A stretch of 64,000 nucleotides of DNA from Phallus indusiatus (lineage: Eukaryota; Basidiomycota; Agaricomycetes; Phallales; Phallaceae), in the NCBI GenBank assembly GCA_027605045.1, contig JAQFWX010000019.1, positions 496,001-560,000 on the forward strand. The letters are read 5' to 3'. The notes under the pieces are model-generated. The model searched no databases, had not been told where the DNA came from, and worked only from the letters and a program-made list of their open reading frames with translations. The position numbers were made by a program, and so were the translations under genes. Positions 36,690-48,430 of this stretch are shown here, in pieces; the stretch's first letter is position 1; each line of letters opens with the position of its first letter.

Positions 36690-37140
36690 TGTAGAGGAAT
36701 GCGTTGACGGAAAACTTTTAAGACAGTGTGGATGTTGTGAGATTGATGCTTTTTTCTAGCGTCTGGGCGCGACTTCATAAACCATCCATAGGTCGTTCAA
36801 GCTCATACCGGACGACGTTGAATGTCCGGAAATAGTTCTTAATAGTCTTTTTTAGAAGAAAGAAAACGTCCAGCGTCCATGGTGCAGTCCGAGTCCGATT
36901 TGGGGGACAAACGAGACGACCGGCATGAGGGGTCGTTCTTTTATTCAGGTCAACACGTGTATATTTTGATTATTTGTGAGAGTTTTGGAGTTATTTCAAT
37001 GTAATATCTAGAGACGTTCAATAAAAATGAATAAAAATAATGAATCTCTTAGGGAATATGCACAGGTAGTGAGTGGCGGGACAACAAAAACTACTTTCTG
37101 ACCGTGCCCATATGCATTGGGGATTTGACCAGCCCATACT

Positions 37141-37625
37141 ATGCCACAAGTATTCCTTTATAGCGAGATATTGCGTTGCTCTCCCCGATTCAAACTCAAG
37201 AACGAAGATATATCCGAGGAAAGATCTCTGCATTTTCGCTTTCATTGAACTCTGATACATACTATTATTAATAGCTTTTTTCTCTCACTTAAGACAACCA
37301 ACTCCTGGATGAGCGTGCGCAATCATTCGCGCCGATTCAAGCTGATCTGCGAGTTAGTGTCCAACTTTAAAGGTGGCAGGACTTTGTTTGTACTTGCGCT
37401 GAGTCACTAGTGTGGCTCCGTGGTTGGAGGAAGAATATGAAGATAATAATGCCGTTACGGTGCCGTAAACGATACAGTCGGGACTGTTGTGAACTCTCGT
37501 GTAACATAATTTGCAGCATTAATTCATGGGTCGCACAATGTGTGTAATTTTTTCTAAGTAATGCGAAGGACCATATGGTAACGATATATACAACGCAATG
37601 CTGGACACATTTGACATACAAAAAT
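37141..37625. other. Intergenic, between duplication end and membrane gene
   Basis: No gene supported. The collinearity with copy B fades somewhere near 37140, so the exact end of the duplicated unit is not clear from reading alone. Confidence 0.35.
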
Positions 37626-38717
37626 TCAAACAGAATTGTTGTCCCCGGGATCTGATTTTAATGCGCTTCTTGGGACGTAGACTTCTGCAGTAATTGGATC
37701 ATAAACTTGCTCTACCGTCTTCGTCATCTCAATTCCCTGAAGTGTCCCAGTAAATCCAGAATCACCATCAGTTTCCTTGAACTGCTGACTCCCCATTCGT
37801 GCTGACGCAGTTCGACCACTAAAACCAACAGTGGGACGCGTTGACACAATAGTTGTAACCTCCTGCATTTTTCCAAACCTGATTGCCCTGTATACACGAC
37901 AAGCCATGGAGTTAATCAAAGCAAGATTTGGGATGGTAAACATCGCATGATAAACGGCTGGAACGCGGGGGTCAAGCAACATAACCATTGTAACAATGTT
38001 GCTTCCGACCGTAATTCTAAGGAGTGGTGAGCAACTCCCTTTGATATCGAAAGAATTACGTACAGATAATATTGTTGTCCAGTCTGTAATATAGCTCGAG
38101 AGAGAGCGGGCATATTCTCTTTACCTAGAAAAGACCTCATACGACTTTTGAAGCCATCCTGGTAGAGATTTGCTACGAGTTGCCAGGATACTGCAATCAA
38201 TATCAGAGAATCGTGAACCGTCGAAGTAATGATTGCACCAAAAGTTATTTTTCCAACTCTGGCATTGATGCAATATTTGGTTGGTCCAATATGAACACCA
38301 TCAATTGACAATGGCACGGATAAGGAAAATCCCATGACGGTCAACCATAAAAAGAAGAAAAAGCCTACAACAAGCTTTTGCCGATTGAAAATCGCATAAA
38401 TCCTCAGGAAAAACAAGAAGGAGGATGACGATACTGCCACAACGAAACACATCCCAAGAGCAATCTGGAGAGCTTGACAGTTGCCAACTGTACTAACTTT
38501 TATAGGATTTTCAGAGTTGGTAAATTAATAAACATATAGAGAGGAAATACTTTGGAATACAGTGCTAGTAACTACATAGGCTAAGGTACCAATCCTTTTG
38601 GACGCCTTAGTTTAATACCAAGTATAAGGAACAATTTTGTAATACCTCGAAACAAAGTACACGATTGTTGAGAGTCCTAGTCGGTAAAAGAGTAGTTTGT
38701 ACTCGCTGGGTAAATTC
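37626..38717 (-). CDS. Seven-helix membrane protein, N-terminus cut off by duplication junction
   Basis: Exons 38646-38717, 38551-38605, 38064-38487 and the last exon to stop at 37626 join in frame. They give LPSEYKLLFYRLGLSTIV, RIGTLAYVVTSTVFQIG, NCQALQIALGMCFVVAVSS, LFFLRIYAIF, VHIGPTKYCIN, PALSRAILQTGQQYYL, TVGSNIVTMVMLLDPRVP, and MACRVYRAIRFGKM, then a polar tail. This motif string (HIGPTKYCIN, PALSRA, YYL.TVG) belongs to a common Agaricomycete seven-helix family of unknown function. The first exon runs straight into the actin-derived sequence at 38718 with no ATG, so the start codon and perhaps 30 residues are missing. It may be a pseudogene, or it may use a start I cannot see. Confidence 0.7.
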
Positions 38718-40032
38718 GCAGAAAGACTCCTACATCGGGTCAGTAACATCAACTTATACTGTGAACAATCATTTACACTAGCTACAGCGACGAAGCGCAA
38801 TCCAAACGCGGTGTCTTGTCCTTGAGGTACCCCATCGAACACGGAATCGTCACCGATTGGGACGACATGGAAAAAATCTGGCACCATACCTTCTTCAACG
38901 AGTTGCGCGTTGCACCCGAAGAACATCCCGTTCTTCTCACTGAAGCACCCTTGAACCCGAAAGTCAACAGGGAGAAGATGACGCAAATCATGTTCGAAAC
39001 GTTCAATGTCCCGGCGTTCTATGTCAGCATCCAGGCGGTACTTTCGCTGTACGCATCTGGTCGTACTACTGGCGTGGTTCACGATTCTGGTGATGGTGTA
39101 TCACACGTTGTACCCATCTACGAGGGTTTCACTCTTCCTCATGCTATCAAGAGGATCGATCTGGCGGGACGGGATTTGACTTCTTACATGCAGCATATAC
39201 TGACGGAACGTGGATACGCATTTACGACAAGCGCAGAACAAGAAGTGGTTCGGGACATCAAGGAGAAGCCTTGTTATGTCGCGACTGATTTCGGTGGCGA
39301 ACTTGAATTGGCTGCACAAAGCTCGTCTATCGAGAAGAGCTACGAGCTGCCTGATGGTCAAGTAATCACTATTGGAAATGAACGGTACCTTCATTTACTA
39401 CCAAACATCGTCCGTCTTATTGAACTAACATACATAAACCAGGTTCCGTTGTCCCGAGGCACTGTTCCAACCATCGCTGATAGGATTAGAATCATCTGGA
39501 ATCCATAATGTCATGTACGCCCTTTGCTTCGCGTTTTTTCTTGACAGCATCTAACTTCGGCTCAGCTATGACTCAATATTCAAATGCGATCTTGATGTTC
39601 GTCGCGAGTTGTACGGCAACATCGTTCTCTCAGGAGGATTCACGATGTATCCAGGCATAGCCGATCGTCTACAGAAGGAAATAACCACGTTGGCGCCATC
39701 CAGGATCAAAGTATGAACGAAATCTTCTTTACAAAGCTATCCTTTTGACATAACATTTTCAGGTCAAGATCGTTGCGCCTCCTGAAAGGAAGTACTCAGT
39801 CTGGATAGGAGGATCTATTTTAGGTTTGCGGCTTAGTTTTCACATGCGCGCTTGTTTAAGTTACTAATTAATGACCTTTTAGCTTCCCTCGGCACGTTCC
39901 AAAACCTTTGGATATCCAAACAAGAATATGACGAATCCGGTGCTGGTATTGTTCATCGCAGTATGTGTCCAATAACAATGTTATACGAACAGCCCTTGCG
40001 TTAATCCATCATATCCCACAGAGTGTCTTTAA
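38718..40032 (+). pseudogene. 5'-truncated actin copy
   Basis: Begins inside the fifth actin exon (CAGAAAGAC), so exons 1-4 and most of exon 5 are absent. All downstream introns and exons are kept, ending with TAA at 40030-40032, and no stop or frameshift is seen. Several changes hit residues that are nearly invariant in actins: the nucleotide-loop Leu before DSGDG is His, Leu in EKLCYV is Pro, and Ser in LSGGST is Phe. At one site (EGF for EGY) this copy keeps the usual actin residue and the intact copy does not, so both have drifted since duplication. Without the first domain no actin fold is possible. Confidence 0.9.
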
Positions 40033-40200
40033 TTATCACATTCTCCATTGATAATCATACGCTTTTGAAAATTTGCGGTAATGCATGGGTTCTCAGATCC
40101 GCCCTGACACAAGCCAGCAAGAGCTGGAAGGAGCACCGGCGTCAAAAAGGTGCAGAGAGGAACCACAGGTGGATATACTTATTATTCTATAGAATCTATT

Positions 40201-40859
40201 AAAATACAGTAAAATATATTGGTTAGTCAAAATGAATAAAGGGTCGTACTCAGTGCTGATTACAAGAGTAAACGACAACCTAAACTCCCGTTCTTCCTCC
40301 TCCATGAGAGAGTTACTCCAACCTAATCATTCATTTTCAATTCCCGACATTCGTGTGATCCCACTCACCCCTTCATCTGCTGACATTTTTTAAAATAAAA
40401 GCAAGCAATCTCGGATTCTTCAGCCTGAGAATCATCTCATAAATGAAAAAACTCCTGTCTTAATTCTGATTACCATTCACTCCAGAACTTGAATCGCCCG
40501 CCTTGTACGCCTAGCGAATTGAGAGCTATCGACGACACGACCCAAATTCCCGACAACGTAATGACACAAATTCATGGGGAGTAGACCATGAGGTTATGAA
40601 CGAGCGGGGTCCTCAGCCCGTAAACCTTGATTTCTTCAAGAAAGCTTTATGTAAACTATCGAGTTTCAATTTGCTGGAACAAAGGAGAGTTATAAATTCA
40701 TCTAAGGGTTAAATTACAACCAAAATGAGAGCTTGAACAGACTAATGATTGATAAAAAAGAGGGAAAATAAGCAAACTAGTGATTTTTTTCAAGGTATGC
40801 GTGGTCCAGCACATAGAACACACCTGACGAGGAGGAGAAATGCATTTATGCACACCTAG
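40201..40859. other. Copy B-specific stretch, no gene seen
   Basis: Downstream of the truncated actin, not collinear with 29250-30000 of copy A. AT-rich; no frame of note. Confidence 0.4.
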
Positions 40860-41425
40860 ATAGATTACCCCATGAGAAGGTCTACGGAGGAAGACCCCCC
40901 CTGGACCAATTGGTGAGCTATTCTACTTTCATGAGCCCTTTGATGTTGCAGGACGCGGTCTTTTCGACCTCTGGCGAAATTACTGCAATGAGCATCATGA
41001 TGAGCAGATGTTTCTCATACGAAATTTGAGCGATGAACTCACCAGCCCGGGACTTCACATCTAAACGCGTCTGGGTTATTGTACTCGAAAACATGTCGCT
41101 CACAATCGTATTTATTTCTGTACTGCTTTTTACTTATGAAAGCGTCAAACGTTATTCGTGATCAATAATGAAGACATTTACCATGTACACCTCCAGGGGC
41201 GTTTCTTTATTTCACCTTCAATGTGTCGGAGTACATTTACGGTTATCGAGGATTCATGGTGATGCGTCTCGCAGCCTTGAAGGGTGCAGCGATAAGCATC
41301 ATCAACAAATTCACAGAATTGATAAGCAGAGTACATTCTCAAGTCCCAGGAGAAATGCACGAGGGCTTCCTATATTTTTCACCCATTTGCATCAGACTCG
41401 GAGAAGGAAGCAAAACAAGAATAAT

Positions 41426-41740
41426 CTAGCATACCGGCTCGTTCAAGTTTCTAACTTCCGGTTGTGGCAGTTCTCCTGGAACGCCGTTCGTGTGGAAACC
41501 AGTCCTCGCGCCGGGGTTCGGAGATGCCGTGTACACTGTCGGGGTATTGCCAAAGGCACCTGTATCAGTAAATTAGAATACCCTCAATTAACTTTTTGTT
41601 ATCATTACCTGCCACTGGGGTCTGAGAAGCCGCCCCATAAGGATAGTTAAAGTAGGCAGGATCCATCAAGGGAGGAGGAAATACTCCTGTTTTTGCTGGA
41701 TTGTAAGTATACGCAATAAACCGAACAAGGAAAGTAAAAG
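41426..41740 (-). CDS. 3' end of an orphan membrane/proline-rich gene (copy B)
   Basis: Counterpart of 30571-30890. It reads YTYNPAKTGVFPPP, PAYFNYPYGAASQ and PVAG, then after an intron GAFGNTPTVYTASPNPGA up to LNEPVC with TAG at 41426-41428. Stop position, splice sites and reading frame are all kept relative to copy A even though many residues differ, which suggests that this was coding at least until after the duplication. The 5' exons are not resolved; a long T/G homopolymer tract near 41878-41895 lies where they would be expected and may have broken this copy. Confidence 0.4.
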
Positions 41741-42099
41741 AAAACCTGATAGATGGGGATTAACGCGGGAATTCAAGGTTGGAAAATCCCGGTTGCCTGG
41801 TTCGAAAGAATACTGCTGATGAGGGGTGTTGATGGGTGCAGAGGCCCGCATGTTGAGGGTCGAGAAATGATGAAGGTTTTTTTTTTGGGGGGGGAAGGGG
41901 AGTTATATATGTTTCTTCTATAAGCCCGATCAAGGAAAGGGAAAAAAAAACAGAAAACCCGATCGAACGACGGATGTTTGAGGGTGACTTGCGAAATAGG
42001 GAACAGCCATGGCATATATAATTCCCTACGATTCTCGGATACGCAGCAAGAGCCCAAAACCTGTGATTAGTCCAGCTGCGAGGAAGATTTACTCGTCAT

Positions 42100-43845
42100 G
42101 GAAAAGCGGGCAACGATTGTGGCTGCCTAATCTTTAAGAGAGAACCTTTCCGCTGTCATTAAATGCCGGACTCGGTCCAAATACTCTCCATAAGAAAAAT
42201 AAAAAGGAGAGAACCTTTCCAACCAGACGCTGACCATATACAGAATCATGAACTTTCTAATACAAGGATGTGTAAGGCGTCTTGCATCGTAAAAGTGATA
42301 GACCTCCGAGTCGATAATACCAATAGAAATCACACCGACGGTTTTCAGGGCGATTTCCAGCTGTACAGGGCTTCAGTCATGGATAATCCAAAACTGTGCT
42401 CGTAGTTGCCTTCGTGGTGACATATGCGGCCAAACCGGAGGGTGAACATCTGGTAGATCAGGTCATGGTCCGAACGAACGCGGATGATTGTGTGTGCGTT
42501 AGTCCTGTACTATTAAGTTTCGGGGCTGTGTATTGATACATTTCTTCTGATGCTATTCTTCTTTATCACATGGATGCCTCTGAGTTTCTCGTATTGATAG
42601 CCTGAAAATGAACGCTGATGGTCGAGAACCTTAATATACGAATGTGCAATGACGTTATGAGTGGAAAATACGTGGGAAATCATAGCGAAAAAAAAACAGG
42701 AAATCTAGAACCTAGGGCGGTTAAAGGAAGTTGAGGTTGAACGTTGTAGAATGACTCACCGCATCAAGATAATTCTTCGACTTGGTGAACTTATGAGTGA
42801 AAGGAGTTGATCGTAAAATAACGAAAATTTACATTCGCTGTAGGAGAGACGAACGCTGCTTAGCCCCTTCACACTCCGACTGGAGCTCCATATCTGCATC
42901 AGCATTGAGAGTTTCGTATCACAGTGGAAAAAGTGAAATCCTGTATAACAATTCTGCCTCAAATATATAAATTTTGTGTGAATTAGAACTCACCTCAATC
43001 TCAACCTCTATCGACACTATTAATGATTGAGAATCTGGTTTAACATAATTCCTGTCGGAGATAAGCGATGAAAAGTCTGGTATCATATGTAATGTCATTT
43101 CAGATGTGAAAGTAAATATTGAACGTGACATCCTTGTGTCTTATCTCCTATTGCCTCATGACATGCATGACAGCTTTCAAAAGATTGACAGGCCATGGCC
43201 ATCACATATCAACATCTTGATCTTCGAAACGCTGTGCTGGATTAGAAGCTGCTTCCGTTTATGCTGCATGCGGTAGTAGTACCTTGTAATGAGGATACCG
43301 GTAACACCGGCACTTGAAAAAGGTCTTGCAGTTTTTGGTAACTTGGGTTTGAGGTTAGCTCTTTTGGGGCTTTGCAGATGACTCTGTCATAATGTCCTAG
43401 CACCCAGTATCATCTGCTTTTCAGCTGGACGATGTAATAAATGAGCTGCGTCGTGGCTGGCTCATGGTATCGTCGACGCTTTGGAGTACACACGCCCAAC
43501 AAGGCGCCACGTCGTTTTGACCTTCTTCAGCTTCATTTCAATTTTTTCTATTCAGTCGTCTGTGTTAAATGTCAAGCGGTGTCAGCTTGCGGGATGTTCT
43601 GAATACGGTCAATTCCGTGTTTTTACGGAAAGGGTCAATTAAGCTGGAGGCTTAGGTGTGATATGTGCGTCTTCGTGAAGCTGATGGTGGACTTACGATT
43701 TGTCCAACTCTGCGTTGACGATATTTGTTGCACACGCTGACTTTTTACCAGCTCATATGTTGCCGGGTGTACGTTCGGAGATTCAGTTGAAGAGCGCGCA
43801 CCGGGAGTACGCAGTGAAAGGAGGGAAGCAGTGCTGTGGTCTCAC
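42100..43845. other. Duplicated region without a supported gene
   Basis: Collinear with about 31350-33494. It has lost stretches relative to copy A, for example around 43225-43265 and 43490-43510. No frame is conserved between the copies. Confidence 0.4.
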
Positions 43846-44279
43846 TGACAGTAGGCCCTAGGGGTCCGAGAGGTCCGACCCCGTATCCGTAAACGACTTT
43901 GATAGGTCAAATTACGGCCGTAAATATGGTTACGGTGTGACTATACTCTATCTCTATCCAACTCTCTGGCTTCAAGATCTGCACTATGAGAGCTTGTGCT
44001 GTGTAGGTTTGTACTGGTGCTTGATCTAGCCGTGTGGGTGAACGGGAGCTAGAATTTGGGGGCGATAGGTGTTTGGTACGAAAGAGTCAGAGAGGATTAT
44101 TGAGTTAGTGGGAGGAGGGCTGCGAAGAGGTTTTGGGGTCGTTTGTGTGTAAAGGTAGGTGAGGAGAAGCGGGAATGTGTTTGGTGATGAGAGGGAAATG
44201 GGTGTTATCAGGAGTTTTCGCGACGATGGCGAAGGCTCAGGTGAATGTTCTGGTGTTGGTAGAGGAGGGAAGTTGGCGT
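43846..44279. other. Copy B-specific segment with CCGTAT motif
   Basis: Replaces 33494-34375 of copy A. It opens with TAGGCCCTAGGGGTCC, then CCGTATCCGTAAACG, TACGGCCGTAAATATGG and GGTTACGG. The rest is G-rich on this strand. No gene supported. Confidence 0.5.
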
Positions 44280-45673
44280 AGTGCGCTGCGAGGACTGTGC
44301 CGTGTGCGGGATAAAGCGTAATATTTTTGAGTTTTGTGAGTGCAACGTCTTGATCATTGGGCGCGAAAGAGTAGACTGTGAAGATATGAGATGGCGGTGG
44401 GAATGCAGAGGAATGCAGATGCCGTCCCAGCTTTCAATTGTACTGTTATAGTGACGCCAGTTGACATAACGGGAGTTATCGTTTAGAGGGAAAGTTTAGA
44501 AGGGAAATGTTCTCGTCAGCGCATCTCACGAATGGAACGGCGGGTACCAACTGTTTCAAAATCGGCTCATGCCCGGACATTGACTAGTAGTAACTACAAA
44601 GCACAGCTGCAAAGTTTGTCGCTCTCCTGATTGACCTCGTAAAGGATTCCAAACGGCGGAAATCTGCGGATGGTCTCACAAGACAGTGGCAAAGTGGAAC
44701 AATGACATTGCGAGTGCGTATATATAAACGTTTTGTGTCCTCAATCTGGTGTCAAAACGTTCAATCAAAGATTATGACGACACTAAGGCAAGAGACGTAA
44801 GATTGGTAGAGTTTTTGCGTGGACAGTACTGTCCTGGAACGCGTGGGCTGTCGTCATCGAGTTGCGAACTTGGGTTGTGCTAACAGTGCACGCTTGCATT
44901 GATGTCGCAAAGACTGTGACATCACTGACATGTTATGTGACCATGCCCTCGACCGCTTCGACAAACAATTTTGTACAGCACACTAGGAAAGTAGTACTTG
45001 ACATTGTGTATAATCTTTGAAAAACCTCTTTATATTCCTACCAAGACACCAAGTTAGTAGTCAACTGCTAACACGGTATAGAACTCATAGACTTCGGGCT
45101 TTTCATGCCGGTGCTATGGGAATCGCCAAGATCGCGCCGCGCGGCCTGTGATCGGCATCTATGGGGCAAGTCGGATGTTTCCTGATGAACCTCCATGTTG
45201 AGTCCCCCCAAACGTTCATTGTCACTCAATTTACATATACAGGGTATTTCAGATGTGCATTCGCGATGCTTATTTGGGGATAATCCGACAAGTTGTGATG
45301 TTGATCTAGTCTATATTCGAAGTTTTGGCCAACAATGAACCCAGCACACAATCGATATTCGGCAGACGTAGCCATGTTTGTTCGTTTTTTTCAAGATGGA
45401 CCATATGATTGTAAGTCTAATTATCTATGATACAGTTCAACACTCATGCTATGGTATACAAAAGACATGGACGAAAGGTTGTTGTGGGTTACAAAGGATG
45501 CGATATCATTTTTTCGAAGACGGTTTGCCTCTATTAAGATCCGTCGCAAGTTCATAATCTTTGGAAAAGTATGATGGATGAGGGGGAATAAAAAGTGCAT
45601 TTTCGTCGGCAGGCTTGAGACATGATCGAGGGGCAGCTGTTTTGGAGAAATCGCTTTGTTAGAAGGAGAGAGC

Positions 45674-46468
45674 TTAGTGTGGAATGAAGGGCGTACCGGT
45701 GTTATCTGGATTTCTCACATATACTTCAGGATTAGGTGAACCGCCGGAAGCTTGCCAAATGTAACCATTTGGACTGTACCCGTTGGATGAAGAAGCCTGA
45801 GGAACGTTGTGCCGATTATACCGTGCCGACTCCACCAAAAACCGAGTGTATATCTCCTCAGGAAACTTTTCCCTACCGGGCGCGTTAGGAGAGGAGGTTG
45901 AGTATTCTTGATCGGCCCAGCGAACGTGTTTGGGAGTGGTTGGGATGGCTGGAATGGTTGGAAGCGGGTTGCGATCTAGAGGATGACTTTTGGATCTCGC
46001 ATGGAGCTCCAAGTACGTCTCACGATTGCGCTTGGCCAACCACGACAAAGCCAACCGAGCTTTGTTAACCGGACGTCCGGATTGTTCCGAATTTACAAGC
46101 AGGTTGTCTATGTGGACCAGCTGTTCGTTGAGACTGGTCTTTGATTCCATGGCGGCCCTCACTTGCTCTTCGCCGGCATCAGGCTTGACGAAGGCAAGTG
46201 CGCGCAAGGTCATTCTCTTAAATTGTTCGGCATCAGGTTTCCAGACATGCGAGTGTACGGGGGTATGCATAGGAGAAACGGTGTAAAATTGATTCACGGT
46301 CAGATCGTCGAAAACTTGGGTGATGTTTTTTATAGCCGCTTTCACCATGCTAATCTCGTCCGGAGCTTCTTGTTGCCCGTATTGAGGTAGAGATGGATAG
46401 TGGTGAGATGAACCACCTGCGGCGGTTTGGGGAAGAGAAGGTAGCTTCGCAGGGGCACGATGCGACAT
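45674..46468 (-). CDS. Orphan protein, intact (copy B)
   Basis: One open frame of 264 residues from ATG 46466-46468 (MSHRAPAKLPSLPQTAAGGS) to stop at 45674. I chose this ATG because the start is shared with copy A, while the frame further upstream (MSGMSLDDL, 46603) is not. The middle is helical and conserved: ISMVKAAIKNITQVFDD, EQFKRMTLRALAFVKPDA, EQLVHIDNLLVNSEQ and ARLALSWLAKRNRETYLEL. A polar C-terminus follows (KHVRWADQEYSTSS). It has no membrane segment or signal peptide, and I know no family. The paralogue at 35938-36689 carries two single-base deletions, so this is the only intact copy here. Confidence 0.65.
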   Translation of the reverse strand: MSHRAPAKLPSLPQTAAGGSSHHYPSLPQYGQQEAPDEISMVKAAIKNITQVFDDLTVNQFYTVSPMHTPVHSHVWKPDAEQFKRMTLRALAFVKPDAGEEQVRAAMESKTSLNEQLVHIDNLLVNSEQSGRPVNKARLALSWLAKRNRETYLELHARSKSHPLDRNPLPTIPAIPTTPKHVRWADQEYSTSSPNAPGREKFPEEIYTRFLVESARYNRHNVPQASSSNGYSPNGYIWQASGGSPNPEVYVRNPDNTGTPFIPH

Positions 46469-46733
46469 TGTACAAGAATACGTTGACGGAAACACGTAAG
46501 GATAGAGTGGGGATGTGGGTTGTGAGATTGATGCTTTTTCTAGTGTCTGGGTGCGACTTTTTAAACCATCCATACATAGGTCGTCCAAGCTCATACCGGA
46601 CAACGTTGAATGTCCGAAACCAATTCATATTAGTCCTCATATTCAGAAAAAAGAACGTCCGAGTGCTGGTACAGTCCGAGTCCAACTCGGGGACAAACGA
46701 AACGATCAGCATGGGGTATTGTTCTTTTATCTT

Positions 46734-48234
46734 TTATTTCCTAAGCGAGCTAGCTTAGGTTTTTCTCTAATGGCACGAATTGTCGACTTATATGGCAAGT
46801 CTTACCTTTTATATCGTTGTCACGTTTATATTTAGTTTCGGTCACTAGACCGGGTTTCCCCGTCTGTCACGTCATGACTCATCCGCAAACCTTCCTTCAT
46901 CTTTCTAAATCTTAACGATCCTCCACTTATGTTCGCGTGGTGAATGAAAAGTTCAAGACTGAATGACTTCTCTCCAACGTTTCTTTAAGTAAACTGTCTA
47001 GTCTTGCAATCTTCGTTCGCGTTTCCTGTAGGGCATGGCGAGATATTCTTGAGAAGAGAACGGTCGCAGTTTGGAAAGTTCCTCCATACCTCTCAGCCTG
47101 GCCATCATTACATTACAATTTACATACGCCGATGCCGTATCATAAAGGGCAACTCTCTAGGTCGATGCACGTCCTGTTGAACGATCGACCCTGTGAGTTG
47201 TGCAATGTGGCTTGTGAGGGTGAACGCCGGAATTATGGGTAATTGCGACCTTGTGGATGTGTACATCTTCTGCTTCAAGTTACCGGGTACTTTTGACAAG
47301 TACAATGGTTAATATATGTGTATGTTCTTTCGAAATTCGACCAACCATTATACTGATTTATTTTCACTACAGCTGAAATCGTGTAACGCAAGCCGTCTCT
47401 CAGTGTACTTCACACTTATTAGTTGACCAAATCCTCCATTTGACAATCCTAGGTGAACTGCTACATTCTGCATTAGAAAAATGGAGATGTTAGGGATTAA
47501 TGGGAGTTCTCCTGCCAGATCCTGGGCTTTTTTTTACCGCTCTATGCTCAAAGTGATTTTCCCTCGATTTACAGTATCGACGGCATGATAATGGGTGTAT
47601 TGGTGCCCCGTGCAAATGCGAAAGCGCCAGCACAGCGTTGGTTGGGTGCATCTCTGATAGTGTTTGTATATGTATGTTATAAGGGGAGACGCGTTGTCCG
47701 GGTCTGTCAACCATAACAAAATATGCATGAATTTTTCATTGTCAATCTGCGTATGATTACTCGTTATAAAGTGTTGTAGACTTTCGTAGTCGCCGACGGT
47801 ACAGTTTCCGAAGTGGATCCTATTAAACATTACTTAGAAGCTTGGGTAATTTTGTCTCATAGTTTGTCATAATACTCCGATCTGTTGCAATACTACAACT
47901 CCTCCCAGGCCAGTTAATGCATTCTCGTTACGAACATTTAAGTCATTGTTAATTTTGTGTACCAAGTCCCTATCAATAAGTGACGTTCATTTGGGAGGTA
48001 GTTGCGCTGGGTTTCCTGCAAATGTCATATTAATCCACCGTATGTTCTTTTCCAACTGCTCTTAACGTTTTTCCCACTCGTGTCATTGTTTAAGAGGGAC
48101 AGATTATTATTCTAGATTAACGGATGCTATAGTGTGTGCGAGGAATGTACGGTAAACTGGTCAGTTTTAGTTTTAAATAATAAATAATATCGACGAGCTT
48201 AGGAACTCGCCGCGCCGCCGGCCCTATCCTTCAT
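46734..48234. mobile_element. Copy B-specific insertion of about 1.5 kb, possible transposon
   Basis: Copy A runs straight through this point (about 36950) while copy B has about 1.5 kb extra. The left end starts near CCTAAGCGAGCTAGCTTAGG (46741-46760), itself a palindrome; the right end lies near GAGCTTAGGAACTCGCCGC (about 48197-48215), repeating GAGCTTAGG. I found no clear terminal inverted repeat or target-site duplication and no transposase. One frame inside (47534-47830, minus, MFNRIHFGNCTVGDYES) is unrecognised. Mobile origin is inferred only from presence and absence. Confidence 0.45.
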
Positions 48235-48430
48235 TTCAGATCGACATGTGTTCACAGATATCATTGTTTGCGAGACGACGTCATGTCAATCTGAACCGCA
48301 ATTCCAGTGTAAAATATAAAGACTTTTCAATGGACAAAGATATTGGATCTCTTAGAAATAATATGCGCACTTGGTGATGGCGAGACGACAAAACAACAAC
48401 TTTCGGGCCGTCCGCAAAGACTTCACGAAC

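Larger units (their letters stand above)
27768..37140. repeat. Tandem segmental duplication, copy A
   Basis: From the CAGAAAGAC in actin exon 5 to about 37140, this block is collinear with 38718-48430. Matching stretches: 27768-29240 with 38718-40200; about 30000-33494 with about 40860-43846; 34375-36950 with 44280-46733; and about 36950-37140 with 48235-48430. Two stretches do not match (29250-30000 and 33494-34375). Over 28021-28080 only about five of 60 bases differ from copy B by eye. Confidence 0.9.
38718..48430. repeat. Tandem segmental duplication, copy B
   Basis: Direct repeat of copy A (27768-37140). The left edge is sharp at 38718. The collinear parts are interrupted by a private stretch at 40200-40860, a private segment at 43846-44280 and a private insertion of about 1.5 kb at 46734-48234. 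After that insertion the match to copy A resumes with GATCTCTTAG and ATGGCGAGACGACAAAACAA. Confidence 0.85.

Noticed and set aside
41168..41650. 160-residue plus-strand frame in copy B
   Set aside because: The copy A counterpart is broken, and the opposite strand has a frame conserved with splice sites in both copies (41426-41740).
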